A stretch of 64,000 nt of DNA from Halovulum sp039180525 (GCA_039180525.1 JBCDDF010000009.1:21986-85985), one strand, 5' to 3'; counted from the first letter of the stretch, positions 17,142-27,098 are shown. The notes: generated from the letters alone by a model not told the origin. A program made the numbers and translations.

Positions 17142-17840
17142 ATGACGCAAGATACTCCGATCGCACTTGTCACAGGGGCCTCGCGGGGGCTTGGTTATGC
17201 CACCGCGCTGGCGCTGGGGACCGCCGGCCATCATGTGATCGCCGTCGCGCGCACGGTGGGCGGTTTGGAAGAACTGGCTGATGGGATCGCTGCCGCAGGC
17301 GGCGCGTCGACGCTGGTGCCTCTCGACATCACCGACGATGAGGGGCTGGCGCGCATGGGTGCGGCGATCAACGCGCGTTGGGGGCGCCTGGATCTGCTGG
17401 TACACGCCGCCGCCCATGCACCGCCTTGCGCCCCGTTGGCGCAGACCGCGGAAAAGGACCTCGACCGCAGCTTTGCGGTCAACGCGCGCGCGACCGCGCG
17501 GCTGATACTGATGCTCGATCCTCTGCTGAAGGCTGCACCCGCAGGCCAGGCGGTGATCGTCACCGACGATCGCGCCGATCAACCTTTCTTCGGCGCCTAT
17601 GCCGCCAGCAAAGCCGCGGCCCGCGCGTTCGCCACCGCCTGGCGGGCCGAGACGCGCCGCACCGGCCCGGAGGTGACGCTCTTCACCCCCGCCGCGATGG
17701 CCACGGCACTGCACGCCCGGTTCTATCCGGGTCAGGACGCTGCCGGGCTGGCCACCCCCTTGGATCAGGCGCAGGCGCTTTTGAGACACGTGCCGGGCCA
17801 TGGCCGGGCCGGTGCCGTGCCCTCAAGCCCGGGGACATGA
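17142..17840 (+). CDS. Short-chain dehydrogenase/reductase
   Basis: 232 aa with the Rossmann cofactor motif TGASRGLG near residue 12 and the active-site AYAASK (YxxxK). The block before the Tyr, where classical SDRs and the related YciK family have Ser, reads VTDDRADQPFF, so the catalytic Ser appears replaced by Thr or Asp. NAD(P)-dependent oxidoreduction is expected but activity may be altered. I use the ATG at 17142; the open frame upstream is without family resemblance. It ends one base before the sulfotransferase-like gene, so the two are probably cotranscribed. Confidence 0.85.
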   Translation: MTQDTPIALVTGASRGLGYATALALGTAGHHVIAVARTVGGLEELADGIAAAGGASTLVPLDITDDEGLARMGAAINARWGRLDLLVHAAAHAPPCAPLAQTAEKDLDRSFAVNARATARLILMLDPLLKAAPAGQAVIVTDDRADQPFFGAYAASKAAARAFATAWRAETRRTGPEVTLFTPAAMATALHARFYPGQDAAGLATPLDQAQALLRHVPGHGRAGAVPSSPGT

Positions 17841-17841
17841 A

Positions 17842-18885
17842 ATGCTGAAAACCTGTTTCGTCCATGTCGGCCACCCCAAGACCGGCAGTTCCTCGATCGA
17901 GGCTTCTTTCGGCAAGAACCGAAAGCTGCTCGGCCGTGCCGGGCTGCTTTTTCCAAAGCCGGGCTCCGATCACTTCATGGTCGGCGCGGCGCTAAGGGAA
18001 AACCCAAAGCCGCTTCGCGCCTATCGATGGGTGCCTGGGCGCGCAGAGGCGTTTCATGCCGATCTTGAGGCCACGCTGAAAGGACTCGAACACCAAATCA
18101 ACACGTCAGAGGCGCAAGACCTGCTACTGGCCAGCGAGTCGTTTTTCTCGCTTTCCTCCCAACTTACCGATGTCGTGCGCATGCGGGATTATCTGCAGCG
18201 CTTCGCCGAACGGGTCGTGTTCATCGCCTATGTCCGGCATCCGGCGATGTATGTGGCCAGCAGTCTTCAGCAGTCGGTGAAGATGGGGCGATGCAGGTTG
18301 GAACAATTCGGCCGCCACATAAAGCTCGCGGCACAGATCCCCCAGCGACTGGAGGTGTTTCGTCAGGCGCTGGGCGAAGACGGCTTGGTCGTTCGGCCTT
18401 TCGAGCGCGCCCAACTCGCGCATGGCGACGTGGTGCGCGATCTGTTGGAACTCATCGGCTACGGCCATCTGGCGCCGGACCCGTTCGAGGTTGTTCAGAC
18501 CAATGAAAGCCTTTCGCTGGAGGCCGTCCATCTTGCGGATGCGTTGAACAAGGCCATCACCGCGAAAACCGGCAAAAGTCCCCGGGCAAGCCGTGTGCCG
18601 CAACTCACCATCTTTCTGCAGCACATCCGCGGCAAGAAATTTGCCGTACCGCCCAAGGCGCGGCAGAGGATCGAAAAAAGATGCGCGCCGGTCGAAGCGC
18701 AACTGCGTGACATGTTCGGCATCGCGTTTCACGCCGGCCTGCCGCCAGAGATGTCGGGCGCCGCAGAACCGGATTGGACCGAACAGACGCTGGCCGACAT
18801 CATGCTGGGCGTTTGCGGCCTGATCGAGGAAAACCAGGCCCTCAGCCTGGCGTTGGAGCAGTCAAAGGCGCGCGAAAAGACCTAA
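17842..18885 (+). CDS. Sulfotransferase-like protein
   Basis: 347 aa. The N-terminus HVGHPKTGSSSIEASFGKN matches the 5'-phosphosulfate-binding loop of P-loop sulfotransferase-like proteins (HxPKTGTTS/SSIQ type), and a YVRHPAMYVASSLQQS block near residue 135 resembles the 3'-phosphate-binding segment. It would transfer sulfate from PAPS to an unknown acceptor, perhaps a surface glycan. No signal peptide is seen. It is cotranscribed with the SDR one base upstream and convergent with der ten bases downstream. Confidence 0.72.
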   Translation: MLKTCFVHVGHPKTGSSSIEASFGKNRKLLGRAGLLFPKPGSDHFMVGAALRENPKPLRAYRWVPGRAEAFHADLEATLKGLEHQINTSEAQDLLLASESFFSLSSQLTDVVRMRDYLQRFAERVVFIAYVRHPAMYVASSLQQSVKMGRCRLEQFGRHIKLAAQIPQRLEVFRQALGEDGLVVRPFERAQLAHGDVVRDLLELIGYGHLAPDPFEVVQTNESLSLEAVHLADALNKAITAKTGKSPRASRVPQLTIFLQHIRGKKFAVPPKARQRIEKRCAPVEAQLRDMFGIAFHAGLPPEMSGAAEPDWTEQTLADIMLGVCGLIEENQALSLALEQSKAREKT

Positions 18886-18909
18886 ACCGGCGGCTTCAAG
18901 CCGGCTTTC
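18885..18909. terminator. Bidirectional hairpin between convergent genes
   Basis: CCGGC and GCCGG arms flank GGCTTCAA and are followed by CTTTC in the plus direction. The arms sit in the ten-base gap between the convergent sulfotransferase-like gene and der and run into the last der codons. The position suits a shared terminator; the T-run is weak. Confidence 0.4.
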
Positions 18910-20278
18910 GCTTGCCCAGGTGCTTGTCCAGCGCCGTCGCCCGGCGCTTTTTCTTCCCGCTGTAGGGATTGTCGCCGCCGCGCAGCATCAGCCGGATCGG
19001 GGTGCCCTTGAGGTCGAAATCGCGGCGCAGGCCGTTGACCAGAAACCGACGGTAGGCCGCCGGAAGTGCCTGCGGGTTGGAACAGAACAGCGCGAAACTG
19101 GGGGGGCGGGTCTTCACCTGGGTCATATAGCGCAGCTTGATGCGCCGCCCGCCCGGCGCCGGCGGCGGGTGGGCCGCGATCTCGCCCGCCAGCCAGCGGT
19201 TCAGCGCCCCGGTCGAGACGCGGGCGTTCCAGACCTCGTGCGCGGCAAGGATCGCGCGGCGCAGGCCGCCCAACCCGGCGCCGGTCAGACCCGAAACCTG
19301 GACCAATGGCGCCCCGGAGAGTTGCGGCAAAAGCCGGCCAAAGGCTTCTTCCAGCCCCGCCGCCACCGCCTTGCGGTCATGCACCTGATCCCATTTGCTC
19401 GCCGCCACCACGACCGCGCGTCCCTCGCGCTCGGCCAGATCGGCGATGCGCAGATCCTGTTGGTCGAAGGGCTGTGCCGGGTCGATGACCAGCACCACGA
19501 CCTCGGCGAAGCGGACGGCGCGCAAACCGTCGGCGACCGACAGTTTCTCCAGCTTTTCCTGCACCCGCGCCTTTTTGCGCATGCCCGCGGTGTCAAAGAT
19601 GCGAAACGCCTGCCCGCCCCAATCCACGTTGACCGATATCGCGTCGCGGGTGATCCCCGCCTCCGGGCCCGTCAACAGCCGGTCCATGCCCAGGATGCGG
19701 TTGATCAGCGTAGACTTGCCCGCATTGGGCCGCCCCACCACGGCGATCTGGATCGGCGCATCGGCGCCCCGTTCCGCGGGGGCGACTTGTCCGATCAGCG
19801 GCTCCAGGTGACCGTAAAGCTCGGGCAAGCCTTCCCCATGTTCCGCCGAAAGCGCCACCGGGTCGCCAAGTCCAAGCCGATAGGCGTCATAGGCACCGTC
19901 GCCGCCGCGGCCCTCGGCCTTGTTGGCGGCCAGGATCACCGGTTTGCCGGACTTGCGCAGCATTTCGGCCAGGGTCTGGTCGGCGGCGGTCACGCCGGTG
20001 CGCGCGTCGACCATGAAAAGCGCCGCATCCGCCTGGGCGATGGCGCGTTCGGTCAGCGCCCGCATGCGGCCGGTCAGGCTGGCGGCGTCGGCCTCTTCCA
20101 CCCCGGCGGTATCGATCACCGTGAAGCGCAGATCGACCAGCCTCGCATCGCCTTCGCGCAGGTCACGGGTGACCCCGGGACGGTCGTCGACCAGGGCCAG
20201 GCGTTTGCCGACCAGGCGGTTGAACAGGGTGGACTTACCCACATTGGGCCGACCGACGATGGCAAGGGTGAAACTCAT
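18896..20278 (-). CDS. der: GTPase Der (EngA)
   Basis: 460-aa protein with two tandem GTPase domains, essential for 50S ribosome assembly. P-loops are GRPNVGKST (residues 9-17) and GRPNAGKST (182-190), each followed by a DTAG switch. The G4 motifs deviate slightly (NKAE in domain 1, SKWD in domain 2). A KH-like C-terminal domain and a basic tail (GKKKRRATALDKHLGKRKP) follow. It lies directly downstream of bamB and the YfgM-like gene, the same order as in E. coli. Confidence 0.96.
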   Translation of the reverse strand: MSFTLAIVGRPNVGKSTLFNRLVGKRLALVDDRPGVTRDLREGDARLVDLRFTVIDTAGVEEADAASLTGRMRALTERAIAQADAALFMVDARTGVTAADQTLAEMLRKSGKPVILAANKAEGRGGDGAYDAYRLGLGDPVALSAEHGEGLPELYGHLEPLIGQVAPAERGADAPIQIAVVGRPNAGKSTLINRILGMDRLLTGPEAGITRDAISVNVDWGGQAFRIFDTAGMRKKARVQEKLEKLSVADGLRAVRFAEVVVLVIDPAQPFDQQDLRIADLAEREGRAVVVAASKWDQVHDRKAVAAGLEEAFGRLLPQLSGAPLVQVSGLTGAGLGGLRRAILAAHEVWNARVSTGALNRWLAGEIAAHPPPAPGGRRIKLRYMTQVKTRPPSFALFCSNPQALPAAYRRFLVNGLRRDFDLKGTPIRLMLRGGDNPYSGKKKRRATALDKHLGKRKPA

Positions 20279-20305
20279 GGCCGCGGCCCTAACACCCTTT
20301 GGAGC

Positions 20306-21640
20306 CTACCGAAAGGCGTGCAGGCGGCCGTCGGTGGTGATCAGATAAAGCGTGCCACCCGCGATCGCGGGCTGCGCGGCGGCCCGGCCCGGTAGTTCCA
20401 ACGTGCCCAGATCGGCGCCGGTCGTGGGATCGAAATACCGCAGCCGCGCATCGCCCGAGGCGACCATCAGCCGCCCACCTGCCAGCAGCGGGCCGAAATG
20501 CGGCAGCGCCTCGCGCCGGCGACGCAGGCCGATGCGGCGCAGGGTGCGGAACCCCGGCAGCGCCGTGCGCCACAACTCGGTGCCGTCGGCGGCCGCCAGC
20601 CGCACCAGTTCGGCCTGGTCTGTGACCAGAAACAGCGATCCGCCCACCGACAGCGCCGGGCCATAGGCGCCGTCCTGCTGGGTCCAGATCCGATTGCCCG
20701 AACGCCGGTCCAGCGCAACCAGCCGGCCGGCCTGATTGGCGGCATAGACCACGTCATTGTCGATCACCGGATCGCCCGAGATGTCGCTGATCGTGGCCCG
20801 GGCAATGTCGCGCCGCCCCCCGGTGACCGCGGCGGTCCATACCGTCAGGCCGCTGCGCACCAACACCGCGCGCAATTCGCCGGACTGAAACGGCAGGACG
20901 GCGACCGGGCCGCGCACCGCAGCGCTGGAGCCGCCGATCAGCCCCGCGCCCTCGCCGATGCCTTCCAACTGCCAGTCGATGCCGCCGGTCTCCAGATCGA
21001 CGCCATAGGCCAGATCGCCGCGTGTCACCACGATGGCGCGGCTGCCCGCCACGGTCGGCGCTGCGCGGGCGGCGCCGGCCAGTTGCGTGCGCCAGAAGAT
21101 GCCGCCATTGCCGGGATCCAGCCGCGCCACCTCTCCGAACCCGGTGGTCACGACGACGGCGCCACTGCCCACCGAAACGCCGCCGCCGAAGCCCTCGGCC
21201 CCGCGTTCGCCCAGGGGCGTCAGCCCGGTGCGCCACAACACGCGGCCATCGGCGGCGGAAATCGCGCTGACGGTTGTGGCCGCATCCAGCGCATAGACCA
21301 CGCCACCCGACACGACCGGCGCTGCGGTCAGCCTTTGCCGCCGCCCGGCGCCGGTTCCGATGGAGGCCGACCAGGCGCGCCTGAGGTCGCCGTTCAGTTG
21401 CACATGCGGTGCCAGGTGGGTCGTATCGCCGTTCAGGTGGGTCCATTCGGTCACCGCGCGGGCGGGCGGCAGCCGCAGCGGCGGTACCGTAGCGGGCACC
21501 TCGGACGCCTCTGCCGCGGTCGGTGTCAGGCGGATCGGTTCCCGTTCTCCGGGCAGTGGACGTTGGTTGTCGCCACAGGCGGCCAGCGTGACCAGCGCCC
21601 CGCAGGAGGCCATGAGCCGGCGGCGGCTGGTGTCAGCCAT
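20306..21640 (-). CDS. bamB: BamB-like PQQ-repeat beta-propeller lipoprotein
   Basis: 444 aa. The lipoprotein signal ends at LAAC (Cys22), followed by repeated beta-propeller blades of the PQQ-like type (for example VYALDAATTVSAISAADGRV and GIDWQLEG). BamB is a scaffold lipoprotein of the BAM outer-membrane protein assembly complex. The order YfgM-like / bamB / der supports this identity over a PQQ dehydrogenase. The start at 21640 overlaps the upstream gene by eight bases. Confidence 0.9.
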   Translation of the reverse strand: MADTSRRRLMASCGALVTLAACGDNQRPLPGEREPIRLTPTAAEASEVPATVPPLRLPPARAVTEWTHLNGDTTHLAPHVQLNGDLRRAWSASIGTGAGRRQRLTAAPVVSGGVVYALDAATTVSAISAADGRVLWRTGLTPLGERGAEGFGGGVSVGSGAVVVTTGFGEVARLDPGNGGIFWRTQLAGAARAAPTVAGSRAIVVTRGDLAYGVDLETGGIDWQLEGIGEGAGLIGGSSAAVRGPVAVLPFQSGELRAVLVRSGLTVWTAAVTGGRRDIARATISDISGDPVIDNDVVYAANQAGRLVALDRRSGNRIWTQQDGAYGPALSVGGSLFLVTDQAELVRLAAADGTELWRTALPGFRTLRRIGLRRRREALPHFGPLLAGGRLMVASGDARLRYFDPTTGADLGTLELPGRAAAQPAIAGGTLYLITTDGRLHAFR

Positions 21641-22319
21641 CTTGATCGGCAGGCACCGCCGGCGCCGATCCGGCCCCCGGCAAGCTGATCGCCTGCATCA
21701 ACTGCGCCGCGCGCTGTTTGACGCCGTAACCGGCGCGTTCGTCGCCCGCTATCGCGGCCAGATCCGTCGCCGCGGCCTGGCCGTCGCCTTCAACGATGTG
21801 GATCAATGCGCGTTGTTCCAGCGCCAGACCGCGCATCGCGTGGCCGGGGTTCATCATCTGTTCGAGGATATCCAGCCGCTCCGCCACCGGCATCTCGCCG
21901 GCGCCTGCGGCCACCAGTTTCAGCCGAGCCAGATCGCGCAGCGGCACAGAGACGGCGCCATCTGCAGCGATCCCGCGTAGCAGTTCGACCGCCTGCGCCG
22001 CATCCTCGGCATCCACCGCCACGGCTGCGCGGGTCATCGCCAGATAGGCCGCGCCATCGGCGCCCGCCATCTCGATCCCCTCAAGCCCCGCCGCCTGTGC
22101 CGCCGGGTCCGCGGCGCTCAGCGCCGCGCGGATTGCGTCGCCGCGGGCTTCGGCCGCGGTGCGCGCCGCGAACTTGCGGTACTCCAGCACCGCCGCGCCG
22201 CCGACGGCCAGAACCACAACACCGCCGATCCACAACGCATTGCGGCGCAAATACTGCACCAGCCGGTCGCGCCGGACCTCCTCGGTCACCTCGGCCAGAA
22301 AGGAATCGGGTTCGCTCAC
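21633..22319 (-). CDS. YfgM-like TPR membrane protein
   Basis: 228 aa. A single membrane helix (ALWIGGVVVLAVGGAAVLEY, about residues 28-47) follows a short basic cytoplasmic N-terminus, then an Ala-rich helical periplasmic TPR-like domain. This is the architecture of YfgM, the ancillary SecYEG subunit that hands proteins to periplasmic chaperones. I choose the GTG at 22319 (VSEPDSFLAEV), preceded by GGAGAGG; the longer open frame upstream has no family resemblance. Start of the YfgM-bamB-der operon and divergent from the second RND operon. Confidence 0.85.
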   Translation of the reverse strand: MSEPDSFLAEVTEEVRRDRLVQYLRRNALWIGGVVVLAVGGAAVLEYRKFAARTAAEARGDAIRAALSAADPAAQAAGLEGIEMAGADGAAYLAMTRAAVAVDAEDAAQAVELLRGIAADGAVSVPLRDLARLKLVAAGAGEMPVAERLDILEQMMNPGHAMRGLALEQRALIHIVEGDGQAAATDLAAIAGDERAGYGVKQRAAQLMQAISLPGAGSAPAVPADQDG

Positions 22320-22491
22320 GCGCCTCTCCGCATCGAATGTGGCGCGGACATTAATCAGCCCAGCAAAGGCTTGCCAAGCGGTATTGCCGTGAACGCATAA
22401 CCGCTGTGACGCATTGCGCGGGAAGTTATGACCCCTTACATTGAGAGTTGGCGTATCTTGGCCCGGTGCGCCGGCTGGAACTTTTGGGGAC

Positions 22492-23607
22492 ATGCGCGCC
22501 ATGCGCCTTGGTTCAATCCTGACTGCTGTGATCGTCGCGGCGGCGCTGTATATGGTCATCGTGGAACGCGATACGCTGCTGGCCGTGGCCGGCGCGGATG
22601 CGCCTGCGGCGCCGGAAAGTGCCGCGGCCGAAACCGCCGACACGCTGTCGCCGCAGGATGCCAACGCCCCGGTCAGCGTAGTCGTGCGCCGGTCCGCCGC
22701 GCAGCCGGTGCAGAACGGCCTGGTTCTGGCCGGCCGAACCGAGGCCGACCGCAAGGTCGAAATCCGGTCCGAGACCACGGGCCTGGTCATTTCCGAACCG
22801 ATCCTGAAGGGCAGCACCATCACCGCCGGCGACACGCTGTGCCAGCTTGATCCCGGGGTCAGCAACGCGATGCTGACCGAAGCGCGCGCGCGGCTGCAAG
22901 AAGCCGAGACGATCTATACCACCGCCCAGCGGCTGATGGAGCGCGGCTTCAACGCCGAAACGGACGCGATTTCCAAACAGGCCGCGCTGGAAGGCGCCGC
23001 GGCCGCGGTGGAACAGGCCGAAAAGGAAATCGATCGGCTGACGATCACCGCGCCCTTCGACGGTATCCTGGAAACCAACACCGCCGATCTGGGCACGCTG
23101 CTGCAGCCCGGCAGTGCCTGTGCGACGCTGATCTCGCTCGACCCGATCCATCTGGTGGGTTTCGTGCCGGAACAGGAGATCGAGCGCCTGACCATCGGCA
23201 GCCCGGCCGGCGCGCGGCTGATCACCGGTCAGGTCGTGTCCGGCCAGGTGTCGTTCATCGGCCGTTCGGCGGAGGAGGTGACGCGCACCTTCCGGGTCGA
23301 GGTACGGGTGCCCAACCCCGATCTGTCGATCCGCGACGGGGTCAGCGCGGAAATACTCGTGGGTCTGGAAGGCGAGGAGGGGCATCTGCTGCCGCAATCC
23401 TCGCTGACGCTGAATGACGAGGGCCGGCTGGGCGTGCGCGTCAACGACGGCGGCGTGGCGCGCTTCCTGCCCGTGGACCCGATCCGCGACCAGCCTGACG
23501 GCATCTGGGTTTCGGGCCTGCCGCCGACGGCCGAGATCATCGTGGTGGGTCAGGATTTCGTGCGCGAAGGCCGCCCGATCGAAGTTGCCTATGAGGACGA
23601 CCCATGA
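22492..23607 (+). CDS. RND efflux periplasmic adaptor subunit
   Basis: About 371 aa, HlyD/MexE-type membrane fusion protein. An N-terminal anchor (SILTAVIVAAALYMVIV) is followed by an acidic/Ala linker, a lipoyl half motif (ETTGLVISEPILKGSTITAGD), a short alpha hairpin, the second half (ITAPFDGILETNTADLGTLL) and a beta-barrel. It lacks the duplicated C-terminal tail of the adaptor at 6393. Start is uncertain: ATG 22492 has GGGGA close upstream and ATG 22501 is an alternative. The stop overlaps the pump start (ATGA). Confidence 0.88.
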   Translation: MRAMRLGSILTAVIVAAALYMVIVERDTLLAVAGADAPAAPESAAAETADTLSPQDANAPVSVVVRRSAAQPVQNGLVLAGRTEADRKVEIRSETTGLVISEPILKGSTITAGDTLCQLDPGVSNAMLTEARARLQEAETIYTTAQRLMERGFNAETDAISKQAALEGAAAAVEQAEKEIDRLTITAPFDGILETNTADLGTLLQPGSACATLISLDPIHLVGFVPEQEIERLTIGSPAGARLITGQVVSGQVSFIGRSAEEVTRTFRVEVRVPNPDLSIRDGVSAEILVGLEGEEGHLLPQSSLTLNDEGRLGVRVNDGGVARFLPVDPIRDQPDGIWVSGLPPTAEIIVVGQDFVREGRPIEVAYEDDP

Positions 23608-26600
23608 CCGGCATCGTCGATTGGGCCTCTGGCCGGGCGCGGATGATCCTCGCCTTTGTGTTGTTGTCGATCACCGCCGGGGTGGTGGCCTATGTCGGCC
23701 TGCCCAAGGAAGGCGAGCCGGATATCGAGATCCCGGCACTGTTCGTCTCCGTCCCGTTCCCGGGTATTTCCGCCGAAGACAGCGAGAAACTGCTGGTCCG
23801 ACCGCTGGAAACCGAGTTGCGCGACATCGACGGGCTCAAGACCATGTCTGCCGTCGCGGCCGAGGGCTATGCCGGCGTGGCGTTGGAGTTCGAATTCGGC
23901 TGGGATCGCGGCGCGACGCTGGCGGATGTGCGCGACAAGGTGAACCAGGCCGAGGCCGAGTTTCCCGACGGCGCCGAGCAGTACTCGATCAACGAATTGA
24001 ACTTCTCGGAGTTTCCGATCCTCGTCATCTCGCTTTCAGGGGCGGTGCCGGAGCGGGCGATGCTGCGTGTCGTCAAGGAACTGCAAGATCGGGTCGAAGG
24101 GCTGTCCGCGGTGCTGGAGGCGCCGCTTGCCGGGCACCGGGACGAGATGCTGGAAGTGCTGATCGATCCGCTGAGCCTGGAGGCTTATGACATCACCGCT
24201 GCCGAACTTCTGGCGGTGGTGACCAACAACAACCAATTGATCGCCGCCGGTCAGGTGGAATCCGAAAGCGGCGCGTTTTCGGTCAAGATCCCATCGGCAT
24301 TCGACGACGCGCAGGACGTCTATGCCTTGCCGGTCAAGGTGAACGGCGACCGGGTGGTGACGCTGGGCGAACTGGCCGACATTCGCCTGACATTCGAGGA
24401 TCAGGAAGGCACCGCGCGCTATAACGGGGAAACCACGCTGGCGCTGCAGGTGGTCAAGCGCAAGGGTTTCAACGTCATCGATACGACGGCAGAGGTGCGC
24501 GAAATCGTAACCGCCGCGGTCGCCGACTGGCCGCCGGAACTGCGCGATGCGATCCGGGTCGATTTCTCGATGGATCTGTCGCGCGACGTCGCCTCGATGG
24601 TCAGCCAGTTGGAGGCATCGGTGCTGACCGCGATCGCGCTGGTGATGATCGTTGTGCTCAGCGCCCTGGGCCTGCGCTCCGCGCTGCTGGTGGGCTTTGC
24701 GATCCCGACATCCTTCCTGTTGTGTTTCGCGCTGCTGGCGGTGTTCGGGATCTCGATTTCCAACATCGTGATGTTCGGGCTGATCCTTGCCGTGGGCATG
24801 CTGGTCGACGGTGCCATCGTCGTGGTCGAATACGCCGACAAACGCATTCAGGCCGGCTGCGGCCCGATGACCGCCTATCGCGAGGCGGCCAAACGGATGT
24901 TCTGGCCGATTATCTCATCCACCGCGACCACGCTGTGCGCGTTTCTGCCGATGCTGTTCTGGCCCGGCGTGGCGGGCGAGTTCATGGGCAATCTGCCGGT
25001 CACGCTGATCTTCGTGCTGTCGGCCTCGCTGATCGTGGCGCTGGTCTATCTGCCGGTGGTCGGCGGCGTGGCTGGGCGCATCTCCCGCCAAATGAACAAC
25101 GGCGCCGCCGCGCTGCGCCGCAACGTGCCCCTGTTGCTGCGGCTGCTGTTTTTGGGCGTGCCGGCTACGGGGCTTTACGGTGCGTTCCTGATGATCCTCC
25201 AACCGGGCGGTCAGGCGGTTTTACCGGGCGTCGGGTTGTTTCTGATTTCCTGGTTCGCACTTACGCTGATCGGTGCCTCGCTGCGGCGCGATCCGGCCCA
25301 GAAGGTGGAACGGGCCGGTTATCGCCGGTCCCCGTTCGGGCATTTCATCCACCTGATTTCCGGTAACCCGATCATGCCGTTCGTGTCGATCGCGCTGGTG
25401 GTGATCTTTGTGATGAGCGTGTTCAACTATTTCGGCGAGAACAACAACGGGGTGGAATTCTTCGTCGAAACCGAGCCCGAACGCGCCATCGCCTATGTCC
25501 GCGCGCGCGGCAACCTGAGCCTGGAGGAAAAGGACGCTCTGGTCGGCCAGGTCGAAGAGATCATCGCCTCGATGGACGGTGTGAAGTCGATTTTCGCCTT
25601 TGCCGGCGCGGGTGGGCTGAACCAGAATGTCGGCGGCACCTCCGCGCCGCGGGATTCCATTGGCCAGGTCCAGATCGAACTGGACGATTGGAAAGCGCGC
25701 TATGCGCTGGGCCCCGAGGGCCGTGGCAAGGAAATCCTCGCCCGCATCAACGAACGCCTGGCCGCGGTACCGGGGTTGGAGGCGGAGATCACCGAAGACG
25801 CGGGCGGCCCGGCCCAGGGCAAACCCGTGCATCTGCGCCTGTCCGGCACCGATTGGGATGACCTTTTGGCCGCCACCACAACCGCACGGGCGCATTTCGA
25901 CAGTCTCGACGGCCTACGCGATATCGAGGATACGCGCCCCCTGCCCGGCATCGATTGGCAGATCGATGTGGATGTGGAAACTGCAGGGCGTTTCGACGCC
26001 AATGTCGCGGCGGTGGGCACGATGGTGCAACTGGTCACGCTGGGCCTGACGCTCGACACCATGCGCACCGATACCTCCGACGAGGAAATCGACATCCGCG
26101 TGCGCCTGCCCGAGGAAGACCGCGTGCTGTCGACGCTCGACACCCTGCGCGTGCGCACCTCCAGCGGTCTGGTGCCTTTGTCCAATTTCATCTCGCGCCA
26201 GCCGGTGCCCAAACTGGGCCAGATCGACCGCGTCGACGGCGCCCGGCATTTCGACGTCAAGGCCGATGTCGCCCTCGGCGGCAACCCGACGGCGGAAATC
26301 GAGGCCATCACGGCCTGGCTGGAGACGGAGGCCGGCCTGCCCGGCACCGTGCGGTTCGAATGGACAGGCGAGCAGGAAGATCAGGCAGAAAGCATGGCGT
26401 TCCTGGGCCAGGCCTTCATCGGCGCGCTGGGGCTGATGTTCGTGATCCTGCTGGCGCAGTTCAACTCGATCTACAATTCGATCCTGGTGCTGCTGGCGGT
26501 CGTGCTGTCGGTCACCGGGTCGCTGATCGGCATGCTGGTGATGGATCAGCCGTTTTCGGTGATCATGACCGGAACGGGAATCGTCGCGCTGGCGGGGATC

Positions 26601-27098
26601 GTGGTGAACAACAATATCGTCCTGATCGATACCTATCAGGAATACGCCAAATACATGCCCCGGCTGGAGGCGATCACCCACACGGCAGAGGCGCGCATCC
26701 GCCCCGTTCTGCTGACCACCATCACCACCATGGCCGGGCTGGCGCCGATGATGTTCGGGCTGTCGGTCGATTTCCTGGGCGGCGGCTACACGATCGATTC
26801 GCCCACCTCGCTGTGGTGGAAGCAATTGGCCACGGCTGTCGTCTTCGGCCTCGGCCTCGCCACGGTTCTGACCCTGGTGGTCACGCCGGCGCTGCTGTCG
26901 GTGCGGGTCTGGGCAACCAAGGGCGCTTATGGCGCGTGGATCCTGATGCTGGCCAGCCTGCGCAGCGGCCAAAGCGCCACGGTGCGCGACCGCCGCCTGC
27001 GCCGCGCCGCGCGCAAGGCCAAGGCGGAGGAAGTGCTGTGGGACGATGCTCGCCAGCCGATCCGCCTGATGCGGACGCCACCGCGCGCCGCGGAGTAG
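23604..27098 (+). CDS. RND-family efflux permease (AcrB type)
   Basis: 1164-aa inner-membrane pump with the RND layout of 12 helices and two large periplasmic domains. TM4 has LVDGAIVVVEYADKR, so only one of the usual two Asp is present (D-G instead of D-D). The second half carries AGIVVNNNIVLIDTYQEY. This D-G variant distinguishes it from the 8026 pump, which has D-D, and may mark a different RND subfamily. The C-terminus ends in a basic cytoplasmic tail. Translationally coupled to the adaptor upstream (ATGA). No TetR-type repressor is nearby. Confidence 0.92.
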   Translation: MTGIVDWASGRARMILAFVLLSITAGVVAYVGLPKEGEPDIEIPALFVSVPFPGISAEDSEKLLVRPLETELRDIDGLKTMSAVAAEGYAGVALEFEFGWDRGATLADVRDKVNQAEAEFPDGAEQYSINELNFSEFPILVISLSGAVPERAMLRVVKELQDRVEGLSAVLEAPLAGHRDEMLEVLIDPLSLEAYDITAAELLAVVTNNNQLIAAGQVESESGAFSVKIPSAFDDAQDVYALPVKVNGDRVVTLGELADIRLTFEDQEGTARYNGETTLALQVVKRKGFNVIDTTAEVREIVTAAVADWPPELRDAIRVDFSMDLSRDVASMVSQLEASVLTAIALVMIVVLSALGLRSALLVGFAIPTSFLLCFALLAVFGISISNIVMFGLILAVGMLVDGAIVVVEYADKRIQAGCGPMTAYREAAKRMFWPIISSTATTLCAFLPMLFWPGVAGEFMGNLPVTLIFVLSASLIVALVYLPVVGGVAGRISRQMNNGAAALRRNVPLLLRLLFLGVPATGLYGAFLMILQPGGQAVLPGVGLFLISWFALTLIGASLRRDPAQKVERAGYRRSPFGHFIHLISGNPIMPFVSIALVVIFVMSVFNYFGENNNGVEFFVETEPERAIAYVRARGNLSLEEKDALVGQVEEIIASMDGVKSIFAFAGAGGLNQNVGGTSAPRDSIGQVQIELDDWKARYALGPEGRGKEILARINERLAAVPGLEAEITEDAGGPAQGKPVHLRLSGTDWDDLLAATTTARAHFDSLDGLRDIEDTRPLPGIDWQIDVDVETAGRFDANVAAVGTMVQLVTLGLTLDTMRTDTSDEEIDIRVRLPEEDRVLSTLDTLRVRTSSGLVPLSNFISRQPVPKLGQIDRVDGARHFDVKADVALGGNPTAEIEAITAWLETEAGLPGTVRFEWTGEQEDQAESMAFLGQAFIGALGLMFVILLAQFNSIYNSILVLLAVVLSVTGSLIGMLVMDQPFSVIMTGTGIVALAGIVVNNNIVLIDTYQEYAKYMPRLEAITHTAEARIRPVLLTTITTMAGLAPMMFGLSVDFLGGGYTIDSPTSLWWKQLATAVVFGLGLATVLTLVVTPALLSVRVWATKGAYGAWILMLASLRSGQSATVRDRRLRRAARKAKAEEVLWDDARQPIRLMRTPPRAAE

